Assembly: GCA_963816955.1 (NCBI GenBank)
Contig: CAWFME010000007.1
Location: 186,001 to 250,000 of the forward strand
From: DATFQI01 sp963816955
GTDB lineage: Bacteria > Actinomycetota > Thermoleophilia > Solirubrobacterales > Solirubrobacteraceae
Direction: 5' to 3'
Length of the DNA stretch: 64,000 nt
The position numbers and the translations under genes are program-made. The notes beneath the pieces were generated by a model. It searched no databases. It saw only the letters and a program-made list of their open reading frames with translations, and was not told the origin of the DNA. Positions 38,657-47,489 of this stretch are shown here, in pieces (the stretch's first letter is position 1; each line of letters starts with the position of its first letter).

Positions 38657-39907
38657 CTACGCACCCACCTCCGCCCGGATCGCGCCCGGGCCGTCAGCCG
38701 TCTTGCCCTCACCCTCGGCCTCCGCGCCCACGAGGATCGCGATCTTGCCGAGGTGCTTGTTGTCTCGCATCAGCTGGTGCGCTTCCGCGACACCGTCGAA
38801 CGGAAGGGTACGCCACAGCACGGGGCGGATCTTGTTCGCCTCGATCAGCTCGTTGGCCTTCATGCACTCGTAGGCGTTGGCGAAGTGCGAGCCGATGATG
38901 CGCTTCTGGCGCATCCACAGGTGGCGCACGTCGAAGTCGAGGTTGTAGCCCGACGTGCCGGCGCAGATCACGACCTGGCCGAACGGCTTCACGCAGAACA
39001 CCGAGGTCGGGAACGTGGCCTTGCCGACGTGCTCGAAGACGATGTCGGGCCGGTCGCCGAGCTTCTCGGCCAGATCGCGCGAGAAGCGCTTCATCTCCTT
39101 CACGCGCGCCTTCTCCTCCTCGGGCGTCTCGCCGCCCTTGCGCATCATCCCCGCGAACTCGTTGCGGTCGATGAAGGCCTTGCCGCCGAGCTGCTCGACG
39201 AGCTCGCCCTTCTCGGGGGAGGAGACCACGCCGACGGCGTCGGCGCCGGCGAGCTTGCACAGCTGCAGCGCGAACACACCCAGGCCGCCGGCGGCGCCCC
39301 AGACCAGCACGCGGTGGCCCGCCTGCAGGTCGCACTGGGTGACGAGCATCCGGTAGGCGGTGAAGTAGGTCAGGCCGTAGGAGGCGGCCTCGTCCCAGCT
39401 CAGCGACTGCGGCTTGGGCAGCAGCTGCTGGGCCTGGACCTTGCAGAACTGCGCGAACGAGCCCCAGGTGGTCTCGTAGCCCCAGATCTTCTGCGAGGGC
39501 GCGGCGAGCGGGTCCAGGCCGTGGACCTCGGGGTCCTCGTAGGAGGCCTGGTTGCAGTGGATGATGACCTCGTCGCCGGGCTTCCAGCGCGTGACGCCCT
39601 CGCCGACCTTCCAGACGATGCCCGAGGCGTCCGAGCCGCCGATGTGGTGGTCGAACTCCGGGTGGGAGTTGAACACGGACACGGGCTGGCCGAGCGCCGC
39701 CCAGACGTTGTTGAAGTTCACGCCCGCCGCCATCACGCGCACGGTCACCTCGAAGGCGCCCGGCTCCGGCGTCTCGATCTCCTCGAGCTGGAACGCGTCG
39801 AGCGGCTCGCCCTCGCGCTCCTGGCGGATGACCCACGCGGCCATCGTGGGCGGCAGATCGCCCGGCTCGGCGTCGATCTTGGAGACCTGGCTGGTGTCAA
39901 CGGCCAT
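38657..39907 (-). CDS. ccr: Crotonyl-CoA carboxylase/reductase
   Basis: A 416-residue MDR-family enzyme that reductively carboxylates crotonyl-CoA to ethylmalonyl-CoA with NADPH and CO2. Distinctive stretches are VMAAGVNFNNVWAALGQPVSVF, HHIGGSDASGIVWKVG, and the NADPH loop VWGAAGGLGVFALQL. The ending FDVRHLWMRQKRIIGSHFANAYE is conserved in Ccr and places it apart from ordinary quinone oxidoreductases. ATG 39907 (MAVDTSQVSK); GTG 39919 is possible. A TTGACT palindrome lies about 25-40 nt upstream. First enzyme specific to the ethylmalonyl-CoA pathway. Confidence 0.93.
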   Translation of the reverse strand: MAVDTSQVSKIDAEPGDLPPTMAAWVIRQEREGEPLDAFQLEEIETPEPGAFEVTVRVMAAGVNFNNVWAALGQPVSVFNSHPEFDHHIGGSDASGIVWKVGEGVTRWKPGDEVIIHCNQASYEDPEVHGLDPLAAPSQKIWGYETTWGSFAQFCKVQAQQLLPKPQSLSWDEAASYGLTYFTAYRMLVTQCDLQAGHRVLVWGAAGGLGVFALQLCKLAGADAVGVVSSPEKGELVEQLGGKAFIDRNEFAGMMRKGGETPEEEKARVKEMKRFSRDLAEKLGDRPDIVFEHVGKATFPTSVFCVKPFGQVVICAGTSGYNLDFDVRHLWMRQKRIIGSHFANAYECMKANELIEANKIRPVLWRTLPFDGVAEAHQLMRDNKHLGKIAILVGAEAEGEGKTADGPGAIRAEVGA

Positions 39908-39931
39908 CTCGGCTCGCACGCATCCTCTCGG

Positions 39932-39947
39932 TTGACTGGTGAGTCAA
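39932..39947. promoter_or_regulatory. Palindrome upstream of ccr
   Basis: TTGACT-GGTG-AGTCAA is a perfect 6-bp inverted repeat. The minus-strand TTGACT could be the -35 of ccr (the -10 is not obvious), so the repeat could be an operator over the promoter. The half-site resembles that of the TetR operator at 20732. Confidence 0.4.
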
Positions 39948-39976
39948 TGGGGGTTGCAGGATGCTACCTGCGCGCC

Positions 39977-40924
39977 TCAGAACCAGTCGCGGCGCTTGGT
40001 CCAGAACAGCGCGCCGAGCGCGATCGTGGGCAGCACGAGGCCGCCGATGCCGAAGATCAGGAAGTCCGACCGGCTCTCCACGTGGCTGACGAGCCACTCG
40101 AAGTTCTGGCCGAAGAAGCCCGTCACGAGCGTCCACGTCACGAAGATCGTGCCGACCACCGTGAGCCGCGTCGCCGTCTGGTTGAGCCGGTCGGCGTTGG
40201 CGTTGAAGTAGGTCTGGGCGAGCGACATCAGGTCCTCGTACTGGCGGTGGAACTCGCCGCTGACCTGCGTCAGGTGGTCGCCGACGTCGCGCAGGTACTC
40301 CTTCGAGCCGCGGGTCAGGCTCGCGAGGTTGCGGATCGCCTCGGCGGCCGGCTGGAACTGGTCGCGCTGCTCGCTGACGAGGCGGTGGTGCTCGCGGACC
40401 TCCTGGCGCAGGCGGTAGATGCGCGAGAGCTGCTCGCGCCGGGCGCGCTCGAAGACCTCGGCCTCGAGCCCGTCGACGCGGTTCTCGACGGCGTTGATGA
40501 CCGGGTACCAGGCGTCGGTCAGCGAGTCGAAGATCCGGTAGACGAGGTAGTCCTCGGCCTCGGTGTCGTGCGGGATCAGCGCGCTGTGGAGGTCGTCGAG
40601 GAGGTCGCATTCCTCCTGGCGCACGGTGAGGATGAAGGCGCCCGAGACGTAGACGTGGACCTCGATCGGGGCGGCCACGGGCTCGTCGGAGCCCGTGCGG
40701 CGGGCGGTGTAGAAGACGACGAGGACGTGCGACTCGTAGACGTCGACCTTCGGCCGCTGGCCGAACTCGCGCGTGTCCTCCATCGCCATCTCGTGCAGCC
40801 CGAGCATGTCGCCGACGCGCGCGAACGCGTCCGCGCCGGGGGCGTTGAGGTCCAGCCAGAAGAACTCGTCGTCCTCCAGGTGGGACCGGATGCGGGCCTC
40901 GTCGACCTCGGTGAGCACCTCCAT
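39977..40924 (-). CDS. CorA-like divalent-cation transporter (GQN variant)
   Basis: A 315-residue protein with a large cytosolic domain and two C-terminal transmembrane helices. The pore motif, usually YGMN, reads FFGQN (GFFGQNFEWL), followed by the second helix FGIGGLVLPTIALGALFW. The change from GMN may alter ion selectivity (CorA-related ZntB-type proteins carry GIN). ATG 40924 (MEVLTEV) is chosen because TAGGTT lies 12 nt upstream; GTG 40933 is an alternative. Confidence 0.82.
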   Translation of the reverse strand: MEVLTEVDEARIRSHLEDDEFFWLDLNAPGADAFARVGDMLGLHEMAMEDTREFGQRPKVDVYESHVLVVFYTARRTGSDEPVAAPIEVHVYVSGAFILTVRQEECDLLDDLHSALIPHDTEAEDYLVYRIFDSLTDAWYPVINAVENRVDGLEAEVFERARREQLSRIYRLRQEVREHHRLVSEQRDQFQPAAEAIRNLASLTRGSKEYLRDVGDHLTQVSGEFHRQYEDLMSLAQTYFNANADRLNQTATRLTVVGTIFVTWTLVTGFFGQNFEWLVSHVESRSDFLIFGIGGLVLPTIALGALFWTKRRDWF

Positions 40925-41005
40925 TGTCGGCACGGGAACCTACCCGGCGGAAGGTGTGCTCAGCCGAACCGAAATCACGGTCGCACTGTCGTAGGTTCGC
41001 CGACA

Positions 41006-41985
<980 letters not shown>

Positions 41986-41989
<4 letters not shown>

Positions 41990-42762
41990 GCGGGCTCGCC
42001 GCCACCTGGTCGGACACGATCGTGCTCGCGCGCCGCAACCTGATGCGGATCCCGCGCCAGCCCGATCTGCTGGTCGCCTACACGATCCAGCCCGTGATGT
42101 TCGTGCTGCTGTTCGTCTACGTGTTCGGCGGCGCGATCCAGACGCCGGGCTTCGACTACGTGGACTTCCTGATGCCGGGCATCATCGTCCAGTCGATCGC
42201 CTTCGGCGGCTTCGTGACGGCGCTCGGGCTCTCCGAGGACGTCTCGAAGGGCCTGATCGACCGCTTCCGCTCGCTGCCGATGTCGCGCGCCGCGGTGCTG
42301 CTGGGCCGGACGACGTCGGACATCCTGCTCAACTGCCTCTCGCTCGTGGTCCTGTTCGCGGTCGGCTTCCTCGCCGGCTTCAGCTTCCAGGACACGACGG
42401 CCGGGGAGGTCGTGCTCGGGATCCTCCTGCTGCTCCTGCTCGGCTACGCGTTCTCGTGGATCTTCGCCCTGGTGGGCCTGTATTCGTCGACGCCGGAGAC
42501 GGCGAACTCGATCGGCTTCACCGCGATCTTCCCGCTCACGTTCGCGTCGTCGATCTTCGTGCCTGCGGACACGATGCCCGACGGCCTGCGGCAATTCGCG
42601 GAGGCGAACCCGTTCACGACGATCTCCGACGCCATCCGCTCGCTGTGGCTCGGCACCCCGGCGAACACGGACGTCTGGATGTCCTTCATCTGGTGCGCCG
42701 TGCTGATCGCCGTCTTCGCGCCGCTCGCCGTCGCGCGCTACCGGAAGGTCGCCGCGAAGTAA
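41986..42762 (+). CDS. ABC-2 type transporter permease (DrrB-like)
   Basis: A 258-residue membrane protein with six predicted membrane segments in the ABC-2 pattern (for example PVMFVLLFVYVFGG, VLGILLLLLLGYAFSWIF and AVLIAVFAPLAV). The LSEDVSKGLIDRFRSLPMSR coupling region is typical of DrrB. Forms the exporter with the upstream ATPase. Drug type unknown. Confidence 0.9.
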
Positions 42763-42823
42763 CCCTGAAGCCACCGATCCCTACGCCGAGCCGCTCACCG
42801 GTCATCGGTGGCTCCAGGGTCAC

Positions 42824-42829
42824 TATCAT
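42824..42829 (+). promoter_or_regulatory. -10 element of leaderless htrA-like gene
   Basis: TATCAT, a near-consensus -10 hexamer, is 7 nt upstream of GTG 42837. No ribosome site. Confidence 0.5.
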
Positions 42830-42836
42830 CGGGCAA

Positions 42837-43787
42837 GTGACTGCGCCCGGCGCGCTCCCCGACGATCGCGAGGCCCTCGACAGCTACTCGAGGGTGGTCA
42901 CGTTCGTCGCGGAGTCGCTGGCGCCGTCGGTGGCCAACCTGCGGGTCGGCCGCCGCGGCGGCGGCTCGGGCGTCGTCATCACCCCCGACGGCTTCGTGCT
43001 CACCAACGCGCACGTCGTGGGGGAGCGCCGGGCCCCGCGCGTGGTCGCCTCGTTCACGGACGGGCGCGAGCTGTCTGCGGAGCTGGTGGGCTCCGATCCG
43101 CTGACGGATCTGGCCCTGCTGCGCACGGAGCGCGCGACGCTCGTGCCCGCCGAGCTCGGCGACGCGGCGGGGTTGCGCGTCGGGCAGCTCGTGGTGGCGA
43201 TCGGCAACCCGCACGGGTTCGCTGGCTCGGTCACCGCGGGCGTGGTGTCGGCGCTGGGGCGCTCGCTGCCCGTCGGCGACCGCGACACGCGGCGCGTGAT
43301 CGACGACGTGATCCAGACCGACGCGGCGTTGAACCCGGGCAACTCGGGCGGCGCGCTGGCCGACGGCCGCGGCCGCGTCGTCGGGATCAACACCGCGGTG
43401 GCGGGCGTCGGGCTCGGGCTCGCCGTGCCCGTCAACGCGACGACCCGCCGCGTCGTGAGCGAGCTGATGCGCGACGGCCGCGTGCGCCGCGCCTGGATCG
43501 GGATCGCCGCCGGCACGCGCCCGCTGCCGCCGCGGCTGCGCGCGCGGGTCGGCCGCGAGCGCGCCGTCGAGGTCGTCGAGGTGATGCCCGACTCGCCCGC
43601 CGAGCGGGCCGGCCTGCGCGGCGAGGACCTCGTGCTGGCCGTCGACGGCGAGCCGGTCTCGGGGGTGGACGACCTGCACCGGCTGCTCGACGGCGACCAC
43701 ATCGGCCGCCCGTGCACGCTCGCGATCGCCCGCGAGGGGGCCGAGCGCGAGCTGCTGCTCACGCCGCGCGAGCTCGCGACCCGCTAG
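42837..43787 (+). CDS. HtrA/DegP-like trypsin protease with PDZ domain, no signal peptide
   Basis: A 316-residue serine protease. Catalytic triad: His in TNAHVV, Asp in DPLTDLALLR, Ser in NPGNSGGALADGRG. The C-terminal PDZ domain starts near RARVGRERAVEVVEVMPDSPAERAGLR. Unlike usual HtrA proteins it begins MTAPGALPDDREALDSYSRV with no signal or membrane anchor, so it seems cytosolic, or its export signal is not the usual type. GTG 42837 is set by the -10 at 42824. Confidence 0.86.
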   Translation: MTAPGALPDDREALDSYSRVVTFVAESLAPSVANLRVGRRGGGSGVVITPDGFVLTNAHVVGERRAPRVVASFTDGRELSAELVGSDPLTDLALLRTERATLVPAELGDAAGLRVGQLVVAIGNPHGFAGSVTAGVVSALGRSLPVGDRDTRRVIDDVIQTDAALNPGNSGGALADGRGRVVGINTAVAGVGLGLAVPVNATTRRVVSELMRDGRVRRAWIGIAAGTRPLPPRLRARVGRERAVEVVEVMPDSPAERAGLRGEDLVLAVDGEPVSGVDDLHRLLDGDHIGRPCTLAIAREGAERELLLTPRELATR

Positions 43788-43834
43788 GCCTGGCCGGGGC
43801 GTCGCGCGGGCGGCACCCTCGCCACCCCTACCCA

Positions 43835-43859
43835 GCCGCCGTTGACGTTCGCCGGCGGC
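43835..43859. terminator. Hairpin between convergent genes
   Basis: GCCGCCG (43835-43841) and CGGCGGC (43853-43859) form a 7-bp stem between the htrA-like gene and the convergent gene at 43870. The left part belongs to a motif, CCCTACCCAGCCGC, that recurs at 55125-55138. Confidence 0.5.
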
Positions 43860-43869
43860 GAGAGCGACG

Positions 43870-44403
43870 CTAGAGCTGGTCGCCCCAGGGGTCGGCGGGC
43901 GCGACCTGGCGGCGGTCGGCGACCGTGAGCTTGTGCAGTCGCTCCCGCCAGCGCAGGCGCGACTCGGAGACCGCGCTCGGGCAGCACAGCTCGTCGCCGG
44001 GCTGCGGGCGGGCGGAGCGGTAGCGCAGGACGCCTCCGCGGACCCGCGTCTGCGCGCGGCGCAGCTCCTGCGAGCGGAAGACGACCGTGAGGCCGCTGTT
44101 CCTGACGCCCGTGTCGGTGGAGAAGACGTACAGCGCGACCGCGCCGTCGGCGCCGCCGGACTGGATGCGCACGACCGCGTCGGCGCGCTCGTCGCCGGTG
44201 AGGTCGCGGAACGTCACCGTGCGGTCCACGAACGCCTGGTTGGTGCGCAGGAGGTCCTTGATCTCGCGGCTCGTCTTTTCGTCGGCCTGCAGGCGCTCGG
44301 AGAAGAAGCGCTGGCTCGCGGTCTGCGCGCCGAGCGCCGGCGCCGGGGCGGCGAGCACCAGCCCGGCGGCGATCAGGGCAGGTGCATGTCGCCGGCGCCT
44401 CAC
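43870..44403 (-). CDS. Secreted protein of unknown function
   Basis: A 177-residue exported protein. The signal peptide (MRRRRHAPALIAAGLVLAAPAPALGAQ) follows GTG 44403. The mature part contains helix LLRTNQAFVDRT and several strands with DRTVTFRDLTGDERADAVVRIQSGGADGAVALYVFST, reminiscent of FG-GAP/VCBS-like DGDGRADLV repeats. Two Cys (ELCCPSAV) are adjacent. It overlaps the lipoprotein gene upstream (GTGA). Confidence 0.68.
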   Translation of the reverse strand: MRRRRHAPALIAAGLVLAAPAPALGAQTASQRFFSERLQADEKTSREIKDLLRTNQAFVDRTVTFRDLTGDERADAVVRIQSGGADGAVALYVFSTDTGVRNSGLTVVFRSQELRRAQTRVRGGVLRYRSARPQPGDELCCPSAVSESRLRWRERLHKLTVADRRQVAPADPWGDQL

Positions 44404-44831
44404 GGCTTCAGCAGCTCGTCCTGGGCCGACTTGCGCGCAGGGCCGACGTCGAATGTCGCGGGCTCCGGGCCCTTGCTGGTGCTGAGCGCGTAGGAGCCCT
44501 CGCGCACGTCCACCTTCAGCGTGCCGGTGCCGCGCGGGGCGATCGGGTCCGTCTTCTGCTTGAGCCCCGGCTGGGTGCCGCCGAGCTCGTCGGTCTGGAG
44601 CGTCATGGTCTGCTCGCTGCCGGTCTGGTTGGACACGATGATCACCACGGGCCCGGCGCCGAACTTCTTCGGCGAGAGCGAGATCTTCTTGTCGGAGATC
44701 GCCGCGGTCACGTTGATCGGCGTCGCGGGCCGCGGCTTGTTCGCGTAGTCCTCGCCGCCGCCGCACGCGGCCAGCGCGCTCACGATCAGCGCGGCCGGCA
44801 CGGCAGCCGCTTTCCCCGGGATCCTCGGCAC
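44400..44831 (-). CDS. Secreted lipoprotein of unknown function
   Basis: A 143-residue lipoprotein with lipobox LAAC in VPRIPGKAAAVPAALIVSALAACGGG. The mature domain looks like a small cupredoxin-like beta sandwich (ISLSPKKFGAGPVVIIVSNQTG and GTLKVDVREGSYALST), but copper ligands are not clear. GTG 44831 is preferred because TACATT is 7 nt upstream (minus strand 44844-44839); ATG 44864 would only lengthen the signal. Coupled to the next gene by GTGA. Confidence 0.68.
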   Translation of the reverse strand: MPRIPGKAAAVPAALIVSALAACGGGEDYANKPRPATPINVTAAISDKKISLSPKKFGAGPVVIIVSNQTGSEQTMTLQTDELGGTQPGLKQKTDPIAPRGTGTLKVDVREGSYALSTSKGPEPATFDVGPARKSAQDELLKP

Positions 44832-44838
44832 GGAGCGG

Positions 44839-44844
44839 AATGTA
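44839..44844 (-). promoter_or_regulatory. -10 element of the lipoprotein operon
   Basis: TACATT on the minus strand, 7 nt before GTG 44831, supports the shorter start and a leaderless message. Confidence 0.4.
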
Positions 44845-44928
44845 CCCGTCCGGACAACGGTCATGCGCCGCCCGGGTGCAACGGCGCCTGCAGGCCGTCC
44901 GGAGCGAGGCGTAAGAACAGGGGTTCGC

Positions 44929-46572
44929 ATGCCCGCCGCCACCCTGCTCGCCCAGCCGCTCGCCACCGCCGAGTTCATCGCGCTCGACACGGAGACGAAC
45001 GGCCTCGCGCGCGAGCAGTGCGAGCTGACCGAGGTGGGCGCGGTGCTCGTCGGCGGCGGCGAGCTGCACGACCGCTGGAGCTCGCTCGTGGGCGTCAGCG
45101 AGCCGCTCGGCCGCGGGATCCAGCGCTTCACCGGCATCACGCAGCAGATGGTCGACGAGGCGCCGCCGCCCGAGTCCGTGCTCCCGCAGCTCGCCAAGCT
45201 GCTGCAGGGGCGCGTGCTCGTGGCCCACAACGCCGCCTTCGACAAGCGCGTGCTGCGGCAGGCGTTCGCGCGGGCCGCGCTGGACTGGCCGGACCCGCCG
45301 GTCATCTGCACGGTCGCGCTCGCCCGCCGCTTCGCGCCGCTGCAGCGCCGCCGCGGGCTGGCCTCGCTGGCCGACGCGCTCGGCATCGAGGTCGGCGAGA
45401 CGCACCGCGCGCTGCCCGACGCGGAGACGTGCGCGCGCGTGCTGTGCGCGCTGCTGCCGCGCCTGCACGCCGCGGCGTTCACGATCGGCGACGCGCTCAC
45501 GGCTCTCCGCCCCAAGCACGGCGCCGGCCGCCGCCGCCGCGCACCGGGGGCAAAGCGCCCGCGCGACGAGCGCCCCGACCTGTCGAAGCTCCCGAACGAC
45601 CCCGGCGTCTACATCTTCCGCGACGCCGACGGGCATCCGCTCTACGTCGGCAAGTCGGTCTGCCTGCGCACGCGGGCGCGCGCGCACTTCACGACGCCGG
45701 TGGCGTGGACGGGCCAGGCCGAGCACGTGGACTACCAGCCGACGGAGTCCGAGCTGGGCGCGCTGCTGCTCGAGAACCGCCTGATCAAGCGGCTGCTCCC
45801 GCCGGGCAACGTGAACCTCAAGAAGCGCTCCGACGGCTACGTCTACCTGCGCTGCCGGCTCGACATCCCGTTCCCGATCCTCGAGGTCGCTCACGAGCCG
45901 GTCGCGGGCCACGCCGTGTGCGTCGGGCCGGTGCGCGGCCGGGCCGCCGCCGCGGAGCTGGTCGAGCAGATCAACTCGCTGTTCGGGCTGCGTCACTGCG
46001 GGCGCGGGATGCCGACGCGCCAGTGGCCGTCCGCCTACGGGCAGATGGGGCGCTGCCTGTCGCCCTGCCTCGGGGACCTGGACCCGAACCTCTATCGCGA
46101 GCGGCTCGAGGAGGCGCTGCGGCTGTTCGAGCACGATGGCTCGAGCGCGCTGCTGGCGCACGTCGAGCGCCAGATCCGGGCGGCTTCGGCCGAGCGGGCC
46201 TACGAGCGCGCCGCGTGGCTGCAGCGGCGCCGGCGGCGGCTGGAGTCGCTGCTGTCGCGGCTCGGGGGCGCGCTGCGCGCCGCGCACGCGGGCTCGCGGC
46301 TCGTGCTCGCGCCGCACCCGAGCGATCCCGAGCGCGCGGACGCGTTCTGGATCGTCGGCGGGCGCGTGGTGGATTGGGGTCCGAAGCCGCCTGCGGCCGA
46401 GCTCGAGGCGCGCACGGCGGCGGCGCTGCGCGACGCGCCCGCGCCGGGCGGCCTCGGCGGCTGGCTGCCGACGGAGGAGCTCGTGGAGGCGCGGCTCGTG
46501 GGCGCGTGGCTGGCTGGCCACGACGAGGCGCGCGTGACCGAGCTGGACCGGGCGCTAGCCTCGGCGGCGTGA
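44929..46572 (+). CDS. DnaQ-type DEDDh exonuclease fused to UvrC-like GIY-YIG domain
   Basis: A 547-residue protein. Residues 1-180: 3'-5' exonuclease with FIALDTETNG (Asp-x-Glu), VLVAHNAAFDKRVL and HRALPDAET (His and Asp). Residues about 220-300: GIY-YIG nuclease module (DPGVYIFRDADGHPLYVGKSVCLRTRARAHF). The rest is UvrC-like but without the C-terminal RNase-H/HhH half. This combination is known in actinobacteria (often annotated as exonuclease-UvrC-like). It probably acts in DNA repair or processing without UvrAB. ATG 44929. Confidence 0.87.
   Translation: MPAATLLAQPLATAEFIALDTETNGLAREQCELTEVGAVLVGGGELHDRWSSLVGVSEPLGRGIQRFTGITQQMVDEAPPPESVLPQLAKLLQGRVLVAHNAAFDKRVLRQAFARAALDWPDPPVICTVALARRFAPLQRRRGLASLADALGIEVGETHRALPDAETCARVLCALLPRLHAAAFTIGDALTALRPKHGAGRRRRAPGAKRPRDERPDLSKLPNDPGVYIFRDADGHPLYVGKSVCLRTRARAHFTTPVAWTGQAEHVDYQPTESELGALLLENRLIKRLLPPGNVNLKKRSDGYVYLRCRLDIPFPILEVAHEPVAGHAVCVGPVRGRAAAAELVEQINSLFGLRHCGRGMPTRQWPSAYGQMGRCLSPCLGDLDPNLYRERLEEALRLFEHDGSSALLAHVERQIRAASAERAYERAAWLQRRRRRLESLLSRLGGALRAAHAGSRLVLAPHPSDPERADAFWIVGGRVVDWGPKPPAAELEARTAAALRDAPAPGGLGGWLPTEELVEARLVGAWLAGHDEARVTELDRALASAA
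46556..46561 (+). promoter_or_regulatory. -10 element inside the exonuclease gene end
   Basis: TAGCCT is 7 nt upstream of GTG 46569 and lies in the last codons of the DnaQ/UvrC-like gene, so the VOC gene may have its own leaderless promoter. Confidence 0.35.
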
Positions 46573-46943
46573 GGCTCGACCACGTCCAGGTGGCGGCGCC
46601 GCCCGGCTGCGAGGAGGCGGCCCGCGCCTTCTACGGCGGGCTGCTCGGCCTCCAGGAGATCGACAAGCCCGAGCCGATGCGCGCGTCCGGCGGCGCCTGG
46701 TTCGCGGTCGGCGCCCAGCAGCTGCACGTCGGGGTCGAGCGGGACTTCTCCCCCGCGGCGAAGGCGCACCCGGCGCTCGCCGTCGGCGAGGCCGAGCTCG
46801 ACGCGCTGGCCGCGCGGCTGGAGGCCGCGGGCAGCCCGGTGGAGTGGGACGACCGCTATCCAGGGGTCCGCCGCTTCTACACGGCGGACCCGTTCGGCAA
46901 CCGCGTCGAGCTCCTTGCCGGGTCTGCGGACGCCCCGGGTTAG
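46569..46943 (+). CDS. VOC-family protein (glyoxalase/bleomycin-resistance fold)
   Basis: A 124-residue VOC module starting MRLDHVQVAAPPGCEEAARAF. Metal ligands His4 (LDHV), His55 region (QLHVGV) and Glu near the end (NRVELLAG) are in place. Activity unknown; it is not the longer methylmalonyl-CoA epimerase type. Starts in the stop of the exonuclease gene (GTGA), with a possible internal promoter. Its TAG overlaps the TAA of the convergent gene. Confidence 0.8.
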   Translation: MRLDHVQVAAPPGCEEAARAFYGGLLGLQEIDKPEPMRASGGAWFAVGAQQLHVGVERDFSPAAKAHPALAVGEAELDALAARLEAAGSPVEWDDRYPGVRRFYTADPFGNRVELLAGSADAPG

Positions 46944-47422
46944 TGCCCCTGCTTGCCCCAGGCGAGGACGCCGAGCGGCCCCAGGGGTGAGGTCTCGTGG
47001 TGCGGCGGCGGGCCGACGTGCGGCTCGGGCCGCATGTCGTTGGCCACGACGTGCGTGACCGGCGCGCCGGTGAACCGCCCGACGCGGCCGGGCAGGTCGC
47101 CCGCGATCCAGCGCGAGCTCTGGCCGGGCAGCGTGGAGACGATCACCTCGTCGTGGCGGCGCGGGTCCCACGTCTCGGCGACGGCGTCCATCGGGTTCGC
47201 GTCGCCGCAGATCCCCTCCGCCTCGATACCGGCCTCCCGCCAGGCGGCGAGCGCGGCGTCCAGCCGGCCGCGCACGGCCTCGCGGCCCGACAGCCCGGGA
47301 CCTTGTCCCGGCATGAGCAGCGTCACGTCGATCGGACCCTTCTCGGCGCGCTGCTTGATCGCGTCGATCAGGTCACCGGAGGCGGCGGTGACGTTGGCGA
47401 GGACGAGGACGTGTGCAGCCAT
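46940..47422 (-). CDS. UspA-like alpha/beta protein
   Basis: A 160-residue paralogue of the product at 37886: MAAHVLVLANVTAASGDLIDA, then DEVIVSTLPGQSSRWIAGDLPGRVGRFTGAPVTHVVAN. The GREAVRGRLDAALAAWREAGIEAEGICGDANPMDAV insert is like the middle of Usp folds. The tail has PPPHHETSPLG. ATG 47422 with GAAGGAG ribosome site; upstream TACAGT could be a -10. Confidence 0.6.
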   Translation of the reverse strand: MAAHVLVLANVTAASGDLIDAIKQRAEKGPIDVTLLMPGQGPGLSGREAVRGRLDAALAAWREAGIEAEGICGDANPMDAVAETWDPRRHDEVIVSTLPGQSSRWIAGDLPGRVGRFTGAPVTHVVANDMRPEPHVGPPPHHETSPLGPLGVLAWGKQGH

Positions 47423-47489
47423 CGGCGGCTCCTTCGCGAACTTGGTTCACTGCCGACTGTACTCCCGCCACAGGAGAGCGCAATGAGCC

